From positions 44,722-108,721 of the forward strand of contig DJTE01000008.1 in assembly GCA_002439165.1 (NCBI GenBank): DNA of 64,000 nucleotides, read 5' to 3'. The number at the start of each line of letters is the position of its first letter. Positions within the stretch are counted from its first letter, which is position 1. Below the pieces are notes generated by a model. The model was given only the letters and a program-made list of their open reading frames with translations. It ran no database searches and was not told where the DNA came from. Below are positions 1 to 9,123 of this stretch, piece after piece. Both the position numbers and the translations under genes were made by a program. The stretch is from Chryseobacterium indologenes (lineage in GTDB: Bacteria; Bacteroidota; Bacteroidia; Flavobacteriales; Weeksellaceae).

Positions 1-491
1 TGAAAAAACACCCTGCCGTATTTTTTGAAAATATCAGACTCGGCGTTGGAGGGCGCTTTGTTCTTGCACAGGATCTGAAAAAAGTAAGTATCGGAAAATC
101 GGTAGAGTTCAGAAATTACACCTGTATGCTTGTACTGAAAAACGCCACACTAGAGATTGGTGATCATTTTTTCATGAATAATTTCTGCTCGATCAATTGC
201 CTGGAACATATTTCAATAGGTGAAAATACTTTATTTGGCGAAAACGTAAAGCTTTACGATCATAATCATACCTATGAAACCTCTCCCAAGTTCAAAGTAC
301 ACCCTTCAGAATTTACAAAAGCTCCTATAAAAATAGGAAATAACTGCTGGCTCGGAAGCAATGTTACCGTACTGAAAGGTGTAACGATCGGAGACAACTG
401 CATTATAGGAGCCGGATGCACCATATATAAAGATATTCCTGCCAATACGCAGGTCGTCAATAAACAGGATCTTGTTTTCAATACACTGTAA
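1..491 (+). CDS. Hexapeptide-repeat acyltransferase (5' edge cut)
   Basis: Left-handed beta-helix (LbH) acyltransferase of the maltose/galactoside O-acetyltransferase type. The frame is open from base 3; bases 1-2 are TG followed by AAA AAA CAC, so the ATG probably begins one base before the window and only that base is missing (about 163 aa). Isoleucine-rich hexapeptide repeats (IGNNCW, IGDNCI) lie in the C-terminal half, and the usual catalytic His sits in the HNHTYE stretch of the loop between coils. The stop lies one base before the next glycosyltransferase start, so it is co-transcribed with the glycan genes. Likely role: O- or N-acetylation of a sugar in a surface polysaccharide, in the cytoplasm. 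Family is clear; substrate unknown. Confidence 0.85.
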   Translation, partial: KKHPAVFFENIRLGVGGRFVLAQDLKKVSIGKSVEFRNYTCMLVLKNATLEIGDHFFMNNFCSINCLEHISIGENTLFGENVKLYDHNHTYETSPKFKVHPSEFTKAPIKIGNNCWLGSNVTVLKGVTIGDNCIIGAGCTIYKDIPANTQVVNKQDLVFNTL

Positions 492-492
492 A

Positions 493-1332
493 ATGAAATT
501 TTCCGTACTTATTGCTCACTACAACAATGCCGTTCTCTTCAAAGACTGTTACAGTTCCCTGAAAAAGCAAACCTATAAAAACTGGGAGGCGGTTATTCTG
601 GATGATGCTTCCTCCGAAGAAGAAAAAGAACAGATCCGTACCATGATTGCCGGAGATGAACAGTTCCGTTTTTTTGAAAATGAAAATAACTGCGGCGTAG
701 GGGTTACCAAGAGTAAACTTATAGAACTGGCAACGGGCGAAATCTGTGGTTTTGTAGATCCTGATGACGCTATTCTCCCTACCGCGATCGAAAAAGCCGT
801 GGAGGTATTCGCAAGAAAGAAAAATGTAGTCCTGGCCTATTCCCGTTTTATGAGCTGTGACAAAGATCTTAAACCTATCGCTCCCTTCAGATCTGCCATG
901 CAGGTACAGAATAAGGATCCGTATTTTTTCAATTATCCTATTCAGATTGCCCATTTTGTGACTTTCCGGAAAGATATTTACGAGCAGACAGAAAAGATGA
1001 ATACAGAGCTTAAAATTTCAGAAGATCAGGATCTCTATTTAAAAATGTACGAAAAGGGAGATGTTTACTTCATTGATGACACCAATTATCTTTACAGGAC
1101 CCATCCAGGAGGTATTTCCCAAAACGACAACAAATCCAGATCCTACGAATATTTTGCCCAGGTTGTATTTAATGCACTGAAAAGGAGAAAAATCAGGACA
1201 ATCAATGGTAAAAAAGTACCTGAAACCTATTCCGGTCATCAGGAAATTTTCGCTCTTCTGGAATATCAGAATACCATTCCGTATAGGATAAAAAGAAAAA
1301 TCTCCATTACTTTACAGAAAATTTTCAGGTAA
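493..1332 (+). CDS. Family 2 glycosyltransferase
   Basis: GT-A fold inverting glycosyltransferase of about 279 aa. The N-terminus FSVLIAHYNNA is the typical first beta strand of GT2 enzymes, with DDASSEE (nucleotide binding) and FVDPDDA (the metal-binding DxD equivalent) following. An upstream ATG in the same frame at 472 would overlap the previous gene; ATG 493, one base after the previous stop, gives a standard GT2 N-terminus and is preferred. It overlaps the next gene by one base (TAATG), which indicates translational coupling. Probably adds one sugar to a lipid-linked glycan at the inner membrane. Acceptor and donor cannot be read from the sequence. Confidence 0.88.
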   Translation: MKFSVLIAHYNNAVLFKDCYSSLKKQTYKNWEAVILDDASSEEEKEQIRTMIAGDEQFRFFENENNCGVGVTKSKLIELATGEICGFVDPDDAILPTAIEKAVEVFARKKNVVLAYSRFMSCDKDLKPIAPFRSAMQVQNKDPYFFNYPIQIAHFVTFRKDIYEQTEKMNTELKISEDQDLYLKMYEKGDVYFIDDTNYLYRTHPGGISQNDNKSRSYEYFAQVVFNALKRRKIRTINGKKVPETYSGHQEIFALLEYQNTIPYRIKRKISITLQKIFR

Positions 1333-2495
1333 TGCCCGAAGAAAATAAAAAAATAAACATCCTTTTCAGACACCGTTCCATGGAAATGGGCGGAGTGGAA
1401 AAAGTAATTCTCAGTATCATCAGGAATCTCAATCCTGAAAAGTTCGACATTACGGTATGCCTGAATCTCAATCAGGGCGAGCTCAGAGATGAGTTTCCGC
1501 AACATGTAAGAAAGGTATATCTTGCAGACGGCAGAGAAGATTTCTCTCAAAATCCTCTGATTCACAAACTGCAGCTGATCCGCAGAAGGCTGAAACTTGC
1601 CAAAGCACAGAAAAATCATAAAATAACCGACCGTATTCTGGGAAATAAAAGATTCGATGTGGAAATTGCTCCTACTTACTCGGCTTTTTCATCAGTTATC
1701 CATTCCAGCAATAAAGACTCCAAAAAAATAGGATGGTTTCACTCGGAGATCAATATCCCCGGTATGAAACCTCTGGTTCCTGATATTCTTGAAAATTTCC
1801 CGCAGTTTGATCACATGATCTACTGTTCCCAGAAAATCAAAGATATTATGCACCGGTCTTACCCGGACCTGCCCTACCCGGCTGAAAGCGTAGTGATCAA
1901 CGCCATTCCTATTGAAGAAATAAAAAAGAAGGCCGAAGAAAAAATTGAAGACCTTCCTGAAGGACCTGTCTTTGTTTCCGTAGGACGGCTTCACGGCAGA
2001 AAAGGCTATCATAAACTTATCGACGCTCATAAAAGGCTTATTGACGAAGGGTTTCATCACAGTATCCTTATCCTGGGCAATGGTGAGGAAATGAAAAACC
2101 TGACGGAACAGATTCATGCTAATAACGTTCAGAATACCTTTATTTTGGGTGGCAACAGAATGAACCCTTATCCGTACATTAAAAATGCCGACTACTTTAT
2201 TCTTCCTTCCGAATCTGAAGCCTGGCCTCTGGTGATTGCCGAAGCCCTGATACTGCAAAAGCCGATTATCGCTACGGATACCGGAGATGTAGGGGTTATG
2301 ATCAGAGACCGTGAAACCGGATACCTCATCAGTTATGATACGAATGAAATGTATGAAGCCATGAAAGTTTTCCTGACTGACCCTGAGCTTGTTGCCGGAA
2401 TCAGAAAAAATCTTGAAACCATAGAAGATCAGTTTGATAATCAGAAAATTTTTGATGCCGTGGAAGGAATCATTGAAGGCCTGGTAAAAAAATAA
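1332..2495 (+). CDS. Family 4 glycosyltransferase
   Basis: GT-B fold retaining glycosyltransferase, 387 aa. The N-terminal Rossmann part has the MEMGGVEKV glycine motif common in Bacteroidota GT4 enzymes; the C-terminal part has VFVSVGRLHGRKG and the E-x7-E type motif SESEAWPLVIAEAL that binds the nucleotide sugar. Its start overlaps the stop of the upstream GT2 by one base, so the two are coupled. It ends one base before the convergent SDR gene ends, with no room for a terminator between. It is clearly related to the 382-aa GT4 at 7312 (same LILGNGEE/LIIGDGYD and NPYPY stretches), suggesting an old duplication within the locus. Confidence 0.9.
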   Translation: MPEENKKINILFRHRSMEMGGVEKVILSIIRNLNPEKFDITVCLNLNQGELRDEFPQHVRKVYLADGREDFSQNPLIHKLQLIRRRLKLAKAQKNHKITDRILGNKRFDVEIAPTYSAFSSVIHSSNKDSKKIGWFHSEINIPGMKPLVPDILENFPQFDHMIYCSQKIKDIMHRSYPDLPYPAESVVINAIPIEEIKKKAEEKIEDLPEGPVFVSVGRLHGRKGYHKLIDAHKRLIDEGFHHSILILGNGEEMKNLTEQIHANNVQNTFILGGNRMNPYPYIKNADYFILPSESEAWPLVIAEALILQKPIIATDTGDVGVMIRDRETGYLISYDTNEMYEAMKVFLTDPELVAGIRKNLETIEDQFDNQKIFDAVEGIIEGLVKK

Positions 2496-3254
2496 TTACT
2501 GGGCAGAATACCCTCCGTCTACCACCATATTGGTTCCTGTAATCCATTTCGCAGCATCTGATAGCAGGAAAATGCAGGCATTGGCTACATCCTCAGGCTT
2601 TCCTATTCCCAGCGGATGTTTTTTAAGGATCTCTTCCGCTGCCTCTTCACCTATATTTTCGAACATTTTTTCCAAAATAGGGGTATCTACCATAGCAGGG
2701 CTGATACTGTTTACTCTCACACCGCTTCTTGAAAGTTCCATTGCCAGGGAACGTGCCCCGGAAACAACGGCTCCTTTGCTGGCAGAATAAGCAGCCTTAC
2801 CTATTTCCCCTACCATTCCGGCCACCGAGGAAATGAATACAAAAGCAGAGGTTTCGGTTTTATATTTCTTAAGGGACAGAATTTTGGCAATTTCAAAACC
2901 GGAGATCACATTCACTGCAAAAATATCATGATAAAGCTGAGGCGTATGTTTTTTCAGCGGCAGTGTTTTTTCTATTCCTGCACAATGGATAAATCCTGAA
3001 ATTTTTCCTAAAACAGCTGTTTTCCCGGCAATCAGTTGCTCCAGGTTTTCTGCCAGGGTAATATCTGCGATAATAATTTCTGCTTTAATGTCAGGAGAAA
3101 GCATGGATACCGTTTTTTGAAGCTCTTCTTCATTTCTTGCGATCAGGATAAGATCTGCCCCGGCCTTACTGCATTCTACAGAACAGCTTCTCCCGATTCC
3201 GGAAGAAGCCCCTGTAATAAGAATTGTTTTATCTTTTAACGAAAACCGATTCAT
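2496..3254 (-). CDS. Short-chain dehydrogenase/reductase (FabG-like)
   Basis: Classical SDR, 252 aa, NAD(P)-dependent oxidoreductase. TGASSGIG at residues 14-21 binds the cofactor; the catalytic Ser is in FISSVAG and the Tyr/Lys pair in YSASKG; the C-terminal DGG signature (VVDGGYS) is intact. Its start codon overlaps the stop of the acyl carrier protein gene, and a KAS III gene is just upstream, so it most likely reduces a beta-ketoacyl group carried on that ACP, as FabG does. The three-gene unit runs against the surrounding glycosyltransferase genes. The alternative, a sugar or polyol dehydrogenase, is less likely given the neighbours. Confidence 0.88.
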   Translation of the reverse strand: MNRFSLKDKTILITGASSGIGRSCSVECSKAGADLILIARNEEELQKTVSMLSPDIKAEIIIADITLAENLEQLIAGKTAVLGKISGFIHCAGIEKTLPLKKHTPQLYHDIFAVNVISGFEIAKILSLKKYKTETSAFVFISSVAGMVGEIGKAAYSASKGAVVSGARSLAMELSRSGVRVNSISPAMVDTPILEKMFENIGEEAAEEILKKHPLGIGKPEDVANACIFLLSDAAKWITGTNMVVDGGYSAQ

Positions 3255-3487
3255 TAATCTTCGAAATTTTCTTTACCGATGATGTCTACCAGGTCCGATA
3301 CTTTTTCTATATCTTTAAACTGCTTGGTATCAATTTTCTTGTTAAAATTTTCGTCAACAAATGCAATAACGGAAAGCAGGCTGATAGAGTCATAGCTTTC
3401 CAGCTCTTTCAGATTGGTATCCAATGTAAGCGTTTGGTCTTCTTCCAGTTCTTCCTGTAATTTTTCTAAAAAAACGGATGTCTTCAT
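3254..3487 (-). CDS. Acyl carrier protein (dedicated paralogue)
   Basis: Small acidic carrier protein of 77 aa. Ser34 in YDSISL is the expected 4'-phosphopantetheine attachment site (the DSL motif appears as DSI). The rest is a four-helix acidic protein ending in KENFED. It is not the housekeeping AcpP, since it sits between KAS III and SDR genes inside a glycan locus; these three genes overlap or nearly touch and form one operon. It probably carries the acyl chain made by the neighbouring enzymes and hands it to one of the LbH acyltransferases. Confidence 0.88.
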   Translation of the reverse strand: MKTSVFLEKLQEELEEDQTLTLDTNLKELESYDSISLLSVIAFVDENFNKKIDTKQFKDIEKVSDLVDIIGKENFED

Positions 3488-3518
3488 ATTTTTTATTTTA
3501 TGGCTTTATATATTATCA

Positions 3519-4493
3519 TTAAATTTCAATAATAGTGGCTCCCCAGGAGTATCCTACTCCAAAACCGGCCAACAGGACACGGTCTCCCTGCTTCAGCATT
3601 CCCTTATCCATCATATCTTTCAGTGCAATCGGAATGGTAGCCGACACGGTATTTCCTGTATTCTCCATGTTAATATAGAACTTTTCTGCGGGAATTTTAG
3701 TTTTTTTTCTTAAATAATTCAGCATAAAAGAATTGGCCTGGTGAAAAACAAAATAGTCTATATCATCCATAGTAAGCCCGTTGGTTTCCAGCGTTTCTTT
3801 TACCAGTCCCGGAATATTTTCAATAGTGAAATTAAAGATCTCAGGCCCGTTCATATAAAGATTTCCGGGATCGAACTCATTTTCAGGATTCAGCTGGAAA
3901 TCTGTTTTGAAAGCCCCTTTTTTTACAATAAGGTTTTCAGCACCGCTTCCGTCTGTACCCAGGCAGAATTTATAATCTCCGGCTCCTGTATCCTTTTCAA
4001 TGATGGTGGAAGCTGATGCATCTCCGAATATACTGCGGTTGGCTTTGTCTTTACGGTTGATATGCTTCGTATAGGTCTCCGCAGTGATCAGCAGAACGTT
4101 TTCTGCAATACCTGCGGCTATTAATCCTTTAGCAAAAGCCATTCCATATACAAAACCGGAACATCCGAGATTGAAATCCATGGCTCCGATATTTTTTCTG
4201 AGCCCCAGCCTGTCCTGAAGAAGGCACGCCGTAGTAGGAAGAAAATAATCAGGGCTCTGTGTACAGAAAAGAATAAAATCTACTTTATCTCTTTCGTAGC
4301 TTTCGAAAAGCTTTTCAGACGACTTTACGGCAAGCTCCAGTACCGTCTCATGGGCTGCCGAAATATGGCGCTGCCGGATGCCTACTTTTTCATGAATCCT
4401 TTCGGAACTCCATTCAGGGAACTCTTTTTCCAAATCCTCATTGGTAAGAACCAGTTCCGGCAGATAATATTCTATTTTGGAAACTTTTATCAT
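3519..4493 (-). CDS. 3-oxoacyl-ACP synthase III family protein (FabH-like)
   Basis: Thiolase-fold condensing enzyme, 324 aa, the usual FabH length. The Cys-His-Asn triad can be seen: Cys in NLGCSGF, His in VFHQAN and Asn in NTGNTVS. The C-terminus has the GFGVGYSWGA glycine-rich loop. FabH-type enzymes condense an acyl-CoA starter with malonyl-ACP. As first gene of the minus-strand KAS III/ACP/SDR operon it likely starts a short acyl chain for a glycan substituent, not for bulk phospholipid. Two TAnnTTTG elements lie just upstream on its strand (4517-4524 and 4528-4535). Confidence 0.88.
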   Translation of the reverse strand: MIKVSKIEYYLPELVLTNEDLEKEFPEWSSERIHEKVGIRQRHISAAHETVLELAVKSSEKLFESYERDKVDFILFCTQSPDYFLPTTACLLQDRLGLRKNIGAMDFNLGCSGFVYGMAFAKGLIAAGIAENVLLITAETYTKHINRKDKANRSIFGDASASTIIEKDTGAGDYKFCLGTDGSGAENLIVKKGAFKTDFQLNPENEFDPGNLYMNGPEIFNFTIENIPGLVKETLETNGLTMDDIDYFVFHQANSFMLNYLRKKTKIPAEKFYINMENTGNTVSATIPIALKDMMDKGMLKQGDRVLLAGFGVGYSWGATIIEI

Positions 4494-4516
4494 ATTAAAT
4501 AAATTCTTTTTCTTTG

Positions 4517-4524
4517 CAAAAGTA
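4517..4524 (-). promoter_or_regulatory. TAnnTTTG -7 element upstream of the KAS III gene
   Basis: The minus strand reads TACTTTTG, ending 23 bases before the KAS III start. A second match, TAAATTTG, lies at 4528-4535. TAnnTTTG is the Bacteroidota sigma-A -7 consensus. No well-spaced -33 TTG was found, so this is a sequence match only. Confidence 0.5.
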
Positions 4525-4540
4525 AAACAAATTTACAACA

Positions 4541-5110
4541 ATGATCTTCATATACAGAATAGTATTGAAAATACATTCCGTCTACCATTCATTTCTGAAC
4601 AGGGCCAGCCTTGAAGCAGCCAAATTCCGTGGTATGAAAGTGGGGAAAAGCTTCAATATGCCGGATAAAGTTTATTTCGGAACAGAGCCTTATCTTATTG
4701 AGATCGGGGATAATGTGAATATTGCGGCAAATGTAAGATTTATCAACCACGGAGGAACAACCACTCTTCTGAGAAGGCTTCCCGGTTATGAGGATGCCCG
4801 GATTTTCGGATGGATAAAAATAGGAAATAACTGTACCATCGGACTGAACTGTGTAATCACACAGGATGTGCAGATCGGTAACAACTGTATCCTGGGTGCC
4901 AACTCTGTTCTGTCGCAGTCTATGCCGGACAATACGGTATTCATCGGCAACCCGGCTCAGTTTCTCTGCACCATAGAAGATTACGGCGACATTATCTTGA
5001 AAAACAATCCGGAATACCCCCGGGAGCTGGAAAAAGACAGGAAAAAACTGGATGAATATATTAAGGCCAACCTGCCTTATAAATTCAAAAAAGCAAGAAG
5101 AATTAAATAG
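4541..5110 (+). CDS. LbH acyltransferase (serine/galactoside acetyltransferase-like)
   Basis: Hexapeptide-repeat transferase, 189 aa. Repeats such as IGDNVNIA, IGNNCTIG and IGNNCILG span about residues 65-130, with His in INHGGTT as the likely catalytic residue and the closing IGNPAQ turn. It starts a plus-strand block after the divergent KAS III operon, with only 47 bases between the two starts. Candidate for transferring the ACP-borne acyl group or an acetyl group to a sugar. The acyl donor cannot be decided from sequence; about 40 residues follow the helix and form a basic tail. Confidence 0.83.
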   Translation: MIFIYRIVLKIHSVYHSFLNRASLEAAKFRGMKVGKSFNMPDKVYFGTEPYLIEIGDNVNIAANVRFINHGGTTTLLRRLPGYEDARIFGWIKIGNNCTIGLNCVITQDVQIGNNCILGANSVLSQSMPDNTVFIGNPAQFLCTIEDYGDIILKNNPEYPRELEKDRKKLDEYIKANLPYKFKKARRIK

Positions 5111-5170
5111 TATCTGAGGCCGGTCCCTTAAAGACTGCTGTTTCCCAACACTCCTCTAAGTTCTTTTTTA

Positions 5171-5178
5171 TATTTTTG
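5171..5178 (+). promoter_or_regulatory. TAnnTTTG -7 element upstream of GT4
   Basis: TATTTTTG, ending 32 bases before the ATG at 5211. Matches the Bacteroidota -7 consensus; no clear -33 TTG at the usual distance. Confidence 0.45.
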
Positions 5179-5210
5179 CAACAGTCATTCCCTGACGAAT
5201 TGAAAACCAA

Positions 5211-6341
5211 ATGAAAAAAAAAATATTATTTGTCTATTACCAGAATATAAAAATCGGAGGTGTTGCCAAAGTACTGGCCAATCTTACCTCAGAGCTGGCT
5301 GATGAAGGCTACGATATTGAGATCCTTTTTCTCATGGCTCCCCATCCTGATTTTTATAAGATCCATCCCAACATAAAAAAACACTACATCAATTCTTTTG
5401 CAGACAAATACTCAAAGTTTGCCACGCATATTAATAATAAGTACAGATCAGTTCCCAAAATTTACACCGTGTATTCTTATCTCTATGACTGGGGTTCGTA
5501 CCGTGTACTCCGGGAATGGATCAGGGAAAATCATCACCGTTATGAAACAGTTGTAGCCTGCTGGTATAAGCTGGCCACCATGCTTTCTTTTGAAAAAGAG
5601 ATCAGCAAAAAGACCATTACCTGGGAACATTCTTCCTTCAGGATTGGCGGTGTTGTTTACGATAAAATGCTGAGAAGGAACTACAAAAATCTGAAGGCTG
5701 TTGTTTCCATCAATAAACCTTCGGTAAAGTATTATGAACAGTTCGGCAAAACATTTTTTATTCCCAATCTTTCGGATGGGATATATGAAAGGCTGGAATT
5801 TACACCTCCTGAAAAAAAGGAGAAGCTGATCAGTTTTGCGGGAAGACTGGATAAAACCAAAAATGCCATAGAACTGGTGAAAATTTTTCACGAAACGCCC
5901 AAACCCTCCGGCTGGAAACTGCAGATCATTGGTGATGGCCCGGAAAAAGACAATATCCTGGAATACATCAGAACTCATCATCTGGAAGACCAGGTTGTTC
6001 TGCTGGGTGCCAGACTTCCCGAAGAAGTAGCTGCTTTGATGCAGAAATCAAAGATCTTTATTTTCACTTCTTTAAGTGAAGCATTCGGGCTGGTGCTTGT
6101 AGAAGCCATGTTCTGCAGCAATGCCATTATTTCCTATAACTGCGAATTCGGCCCGTCAGACATTATCAATGAGAAAAACGGTTTTTTAATTCCTTTACAT
6201 GACAGGAAAATGTTTGCTGAAAAGCTTGAATTTCTTATTCATGATGATCAGTTTCTGACAGATCTTATGAGATCGTCTTTTGAAGAATCACAAAAGTGGA
6301 GAAAGGAAAAAATTATAGAGCAATGGAAGGAGATACTTTAG
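5211..6341 (+). CDS. Family 4 glycosyltransferase
   Basis: GT-B glycosyltransferase, 376 aa. The N-terminal KIGGVAKVLANL is the acceptor-side glycine motif and FAGRLDKTKN opens the C-terminal donor domain; FTSLSEAFGLVLVEAM carries the E-x7-E nucleotide-sugar motif. It belongs to the same broad type as the GT4 genes at 1332 and 7312 but is more divergent. The first gene of a four-gene run (5211-9026); the next gene starts inside its last 19 bases. Cytoplasmic face of the inner membrane; substrate not predictable. Confidence 0.9.
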   Translation: MKKKILFVYYQNIKIGGVAKVLANLTSELADEGYDIEILFLMAPHPDFYKIHPNIKKHYINSFADKYSKFATHINNKYRSVPKIYTVYSYLYDWGSYRVLREWIRENHHRYETVVACWYKLATMLSFEKEISKKTITWEHSSFRIGGVVYDKMLRRNYKNLKAVVSINKPSVKYYEQFGKTFFIPNLSDGIYERLEFTPPEKKEKLISFAGRLDKTKNAIELVKIFHETPKPSGWKLQIIGDGPEKDNILEYIRTHHLEDQVVLLGARLPEEVAALMQKSKIFIFTSLSEAFGLVLVEAMFCSNAIISYNCEFGPSDIINEKNGFLIPLHDRKMFAEKLEFLIHDDQFLTDLMRSSFEESQKWRKEKIIEQWKEIL

Positions 6342-7300
6342 ACAGCGGGATAGGTATATCTGTAATCATTCCGGTATATAATTCTGCGGCTACCCTGAAG
6401 AAATGCGTAGACTCTGTTCTGAACCAGACATACTCCAATTTTGAACTCCTTTTAATCAATGACGGCTCTTCCGATCATTCCCTGGAGATCATGAATTCTT
6501 TTGCCGAAAAAGACAAAAGGGTAAAAGTAATCGATAAAATAAAGAACAGCGGAGTAAGTGATACCAGAAATACGGGTATGGCTCATGCAAAAGGCAAAAA
6601 CTTATGTTTCATCGATGCTGACGACTGGGTAGAAAATAATTATTTCCAGATTTTTAAGGAACAGTATGAATCTCCGGATGTTTTGCTTATTCAGAATATC
6701 ATCCGCGGACAGCCGAGGGATCTCCTTTGTAAAACTTACCACATTCAAACCGATTTCACTGAACTTCTGGTGAGGAATAATCTGCTTTATTTCGGAGGTC
6801 CCTGCGCCAAATTTTTCGAAAGAGAGATTATCTTAAAAAACAATATCAGTTTCAACAAAGAGGTCAGCTACGGTGAAGATCTTATGTTTTTCATGGAATA
6901 TTTCATGCATACTGATTCTATAAAAATTCTCGACGCCGCGCTCTATCACTATGAATATACTGACGGTTCCCTGAGCAGGATAAAGCATTCTTTCAGTTCA
7001 TTATTTACCCTTCACTCAGCAGTAACAGATTTTATTACTTTCCAGAAACGGGAAGATAAAGGAGCAAAAAAATATCTGTATCAATTCGACTGGGATTTTA
7101 TTGAATCTTCCATAGACCAGGGAATTATCGGAAGAAACTTTAAAAAAGAGGAATCTGATCTTTATCTTCAAAAAATCAGAGACTCCCTCAGCTCAAATCA
7201 TTTTTTATACACCGGCTATTACCGAAAAGTTTTATTTTTGCTTCTGAAGGCCGGACAATTCCGTTCAGTCCTGAGACTTAAAAGATTTTTAAACACATAA
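6323..7300 (+). CDS. Family 2 glycosyltransferase
   Basis: GT-A glycosyltransferase, about 325 aa. ISVIIPVYNSA is the classic GT2 opening, INDGSSDHS the nucleotide-binding loop and FIDADDW the DxD region. A longer frame begins at 6296, but the ATG at 6323 (MEGDTLD) overlaps the upstream GT4 by only 19 bases and leaves the conserved domain complete, so I prefer it; translational coupling is likely. The C-terminal third resembles the extra helical part of EpsJ/WcaA-type enzymes. Sugar specificity unknown. Confidence 0.88.
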   Translation: MEGDTLDSGIGISVIIPVYNSAATLKKCVDSVLNQTYSNFELLLINDGSSDHSLEIMNSFAEKDKRVKVIDKIKNSGVSDTRNTGMAHAKGKNLCFIDADDWVENNYFQIFKEQYESPDVLLIQNIIRGQPRDLLCKTYHIQTDFTELLVRNNLLYFGGPCAKFFEREIILKNNISFNKEVSYGEDLMFFMEYFMHTDSIKILDAALYHYEYTDGSLSRIKHSFSSLFTLHSAVTDFITFQKREDKGAKKYLYQFDWDFIESSIDQGIIGRNFKKEESDLYLQKIRDSLSSNHFLYTGYYRKVLFLLLKAGQFRSVLRLKRFLNT

Positions 7301-7311
7301 TACCTATTGCC

Positions 7312-8460
7312 TTGAAGAAAAAAATATTGATCAGAATCGGTTCCCTACGCCATGGCGGTGCAGAAAAAGCATTGATTAATTTTCTGAAAAACATCCCGTC
7401 AGACAAATATGAAATTGACCTTCTGATCAATTTATACTCCGGACAGTACATTAAGGATGTTCCCGCCTGGGTCAATCTTTATTATCTCATCAAAGGGGAA
7501 ATGATCACCACCAACAGACCTCATGAAATTCCGGTGAAAGCCTTCCGTGTTCTTTACCAGAAAATATTCCTGTGGTTCCCGGCGCTTCTCTATAAGTTCA
7601 TCCTTAAAAATAAGAAATACGATGTAGAAATTGGCGCTATCCACGGAATGTATAAAGATATCCTGTCCAGCCCTTTAAAGGATTCAAAAAAAATCATCTG
7701 GATACAAAACGATATTTTTAGTTTAAAGGAATTTACTCCGGATGTGATCAGAGAGTTCTTTAAATTCGATAAAATACTTGTGATCTCAAACAAGCTGGAA
7801 GAGGGGATGCTGAAGCATGCCCAAAATGAGAATGAAAAAAAATCGATTGTAAAAATTTACAATCCTATCGACAGGAATGACACTTTGGAAAAAGCCCATA
7901 TTGCTGTTGATGACATGCCTTTTACAGAAAGCAGTGATCCTGTTTTTGTTTCCGTAGGAACCGTGTATCCTCAAAAAGGCTATGACAGACTTCTGCAGGT
8001 TCACAAAAGATTACTGGATGAGGGCCTGAAACATAACCTGCTGATCATCGGTGACGGCTACGATCTCGAAAACATACAGGCTCAGCTGGAAACCCTGAAT
8101 GTACAGAAAACAGCCAGAATGCTGGGCTATAAAAGCAACCCGTACCCTTATATGGAAAAATCCGATTTCTATGTAATGTCTTCCAGGCATGAAGGCTATC
8201 CAACCATTATTGCTGAGGCTCTTATTCTGAAAAAGCCTGTTTCGGCAACAGATATTTCCGGAATCAGAGATCTTCTTCAGGACGGAAAACTGGGAATCAT
8301 CACGCCGAATTCCGGGGACGGGATTTATGATGGCATGAAAAAATTCCTCACCAACAGAGATCTTGCCGAACAGTATAAAAAAGAAATAGCCCATACAGAG
8401 CTTCCTTTCGTTCTGGAAAAATCGGTACAGCATATCCAGGAAATCATCGATCACGTATAA
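7312..8460 (+). CDS. Family 4 glycosyltransferase (TTG start)
   Basis: GT-B enzyme, 382 aa, starting with TTG followed by AAG AAA AAA; no better ATG is available without losing the LRHGGAEKA glycine motif near residue 15. VFVSVGTVYPQKG and SRHEGYPTIIAEAL mark the donor-binding half. It closely parallels the GT4 at 1332 (both have NPYPY and similar spacing), so the two are probably duplicates with different specificity. It sits 11 bases after the GT2 and 11 bases before the acetyltransferase, in one operon. Confidence 0.88.
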   Translation: MKKKILIRIGSLRHGGAEKALINFLKNIPSDKYEIDLLINLYSGQYIKDVPAWVNLYYLIKGEMITTNRPHEIPVKAFRVLYQKIFLWFPALLYKFILKNKKYDVEIGAIHGMYKDILSSPLKDSKKIIWIQNDIFSLKEFTPDVIREFFKFDKILVISNKLEEGMLKHAQNENEKKSIVKIYNPIDRNDTLEKAHIAVDDMPFTESSDPVFVSVGTVYPQKGYDRLLQVHKRLLDEGLKHNLLIIGDGYDLENIQAQLETLNVQKTARMLGYKSNPYPYMEKSDFYVMSSRHEGYPTIIAEALILKKPVSATDISGIRDLLQDGKLGIITPNSGDGIYDGMKKFLTNRDLAEQYKKEIAHTELPFVLEKSVQHIQEIIDHV

Positions 8461-8471
8461 AAACAACTGTT

Positions 8472-9026
8472 ATGGCTGAGTATTCTATTATTCAAAAGGA
8501 TTTTTACCGGGAAAACGGCCAGTGGCTGTCCGGTTTTCAGATATGGAAAAAGTGCATCAATCCTAATCTCCATTTCATCTATATTTTCAGAAAAGCCCAG
8601 CAGCACCTTAACCATCCCGTTTCAGGAATTTTCTGGAAGTTTGTTTTAAGGCATTATCAGATCAAATACGGATTCCAGATCTATCCTGAAACGCAGATCG
8701 GAGAAGGTTTTTATCTTGGCCACTGGGGAAGCCTGGTGATCAATCCGAAAGCAAAAATCGGGATCAACTGTAATATCGCACAGGGGGTAACCATCGGGCA
8801 GCAGAACCGGGGTAAAAACGCAGGCGTTCCTGTAATCGGCAATGAAGTATGGATAGGCACCAATGCCGTAATTGTAGGAGGTATAACCATTGGAGACAAC
8901 GTTCTGATCGCCCCGAATTCTTATGTAAATTTTGATGTTCCCTCCCACTCTGTTGTTATGGGAAATCCGGGGAAAATTTATCCTAATGAAAAAGCAACGG
9001 ACGGCTACATCAATCATAAAATATAA
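8472..9026 (+). CDS. Serine acetyltransferase-like LbH protein
   Basis: 184-aa protein resembling the C-terminal beta-helix of CysE. GHWGSLVINPKAKIG, VTIGQQNRG, IGNEVWIGTNAVIVGG and the closing MGNPGKI follow the serine acetyltransferase pattern. The N-terminal helical domain is shorter than in true CysE. At the end of a glycan operon such proteins usually acetylate sugars; cysteine synthesis is less likely. No clear terminator follows; the next 420 bases are a leader and promoter region. Confidence 0.82.
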   Translation: MAEYSIIQKDFYRENGQWLSGFQIWKKCINPNLHFIYIFRKAQQHLNHPVSGIFWKFVLRHYQIKYGFQIYPETQIGEGFYLGHWGSLVINPKAKIGINCNIAQGVTIGQQNRGKNAGVPVIGNEVWIGTNAVIVGGITIGDNVLIAPNSYVNFDVPSHSVVMGNPGKIYPNEKATDGYINHKI

Positions 9027-9123
9027 AATTTTACCCTTTTCAATATATTTTTTTCATAGTCTTTAATTATAAAAGATTATTTACAACTCATTAATAATGA
9101 GCAGCAAAAATATAACTCAAACG

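Noticed and set aside
478..954. 158-aa minus-strand ORF under the first GT2 gene
   Set aside because: Composition is that of a reverse-complement shadow; the GT2 gene on the plus strand has clear motifs.
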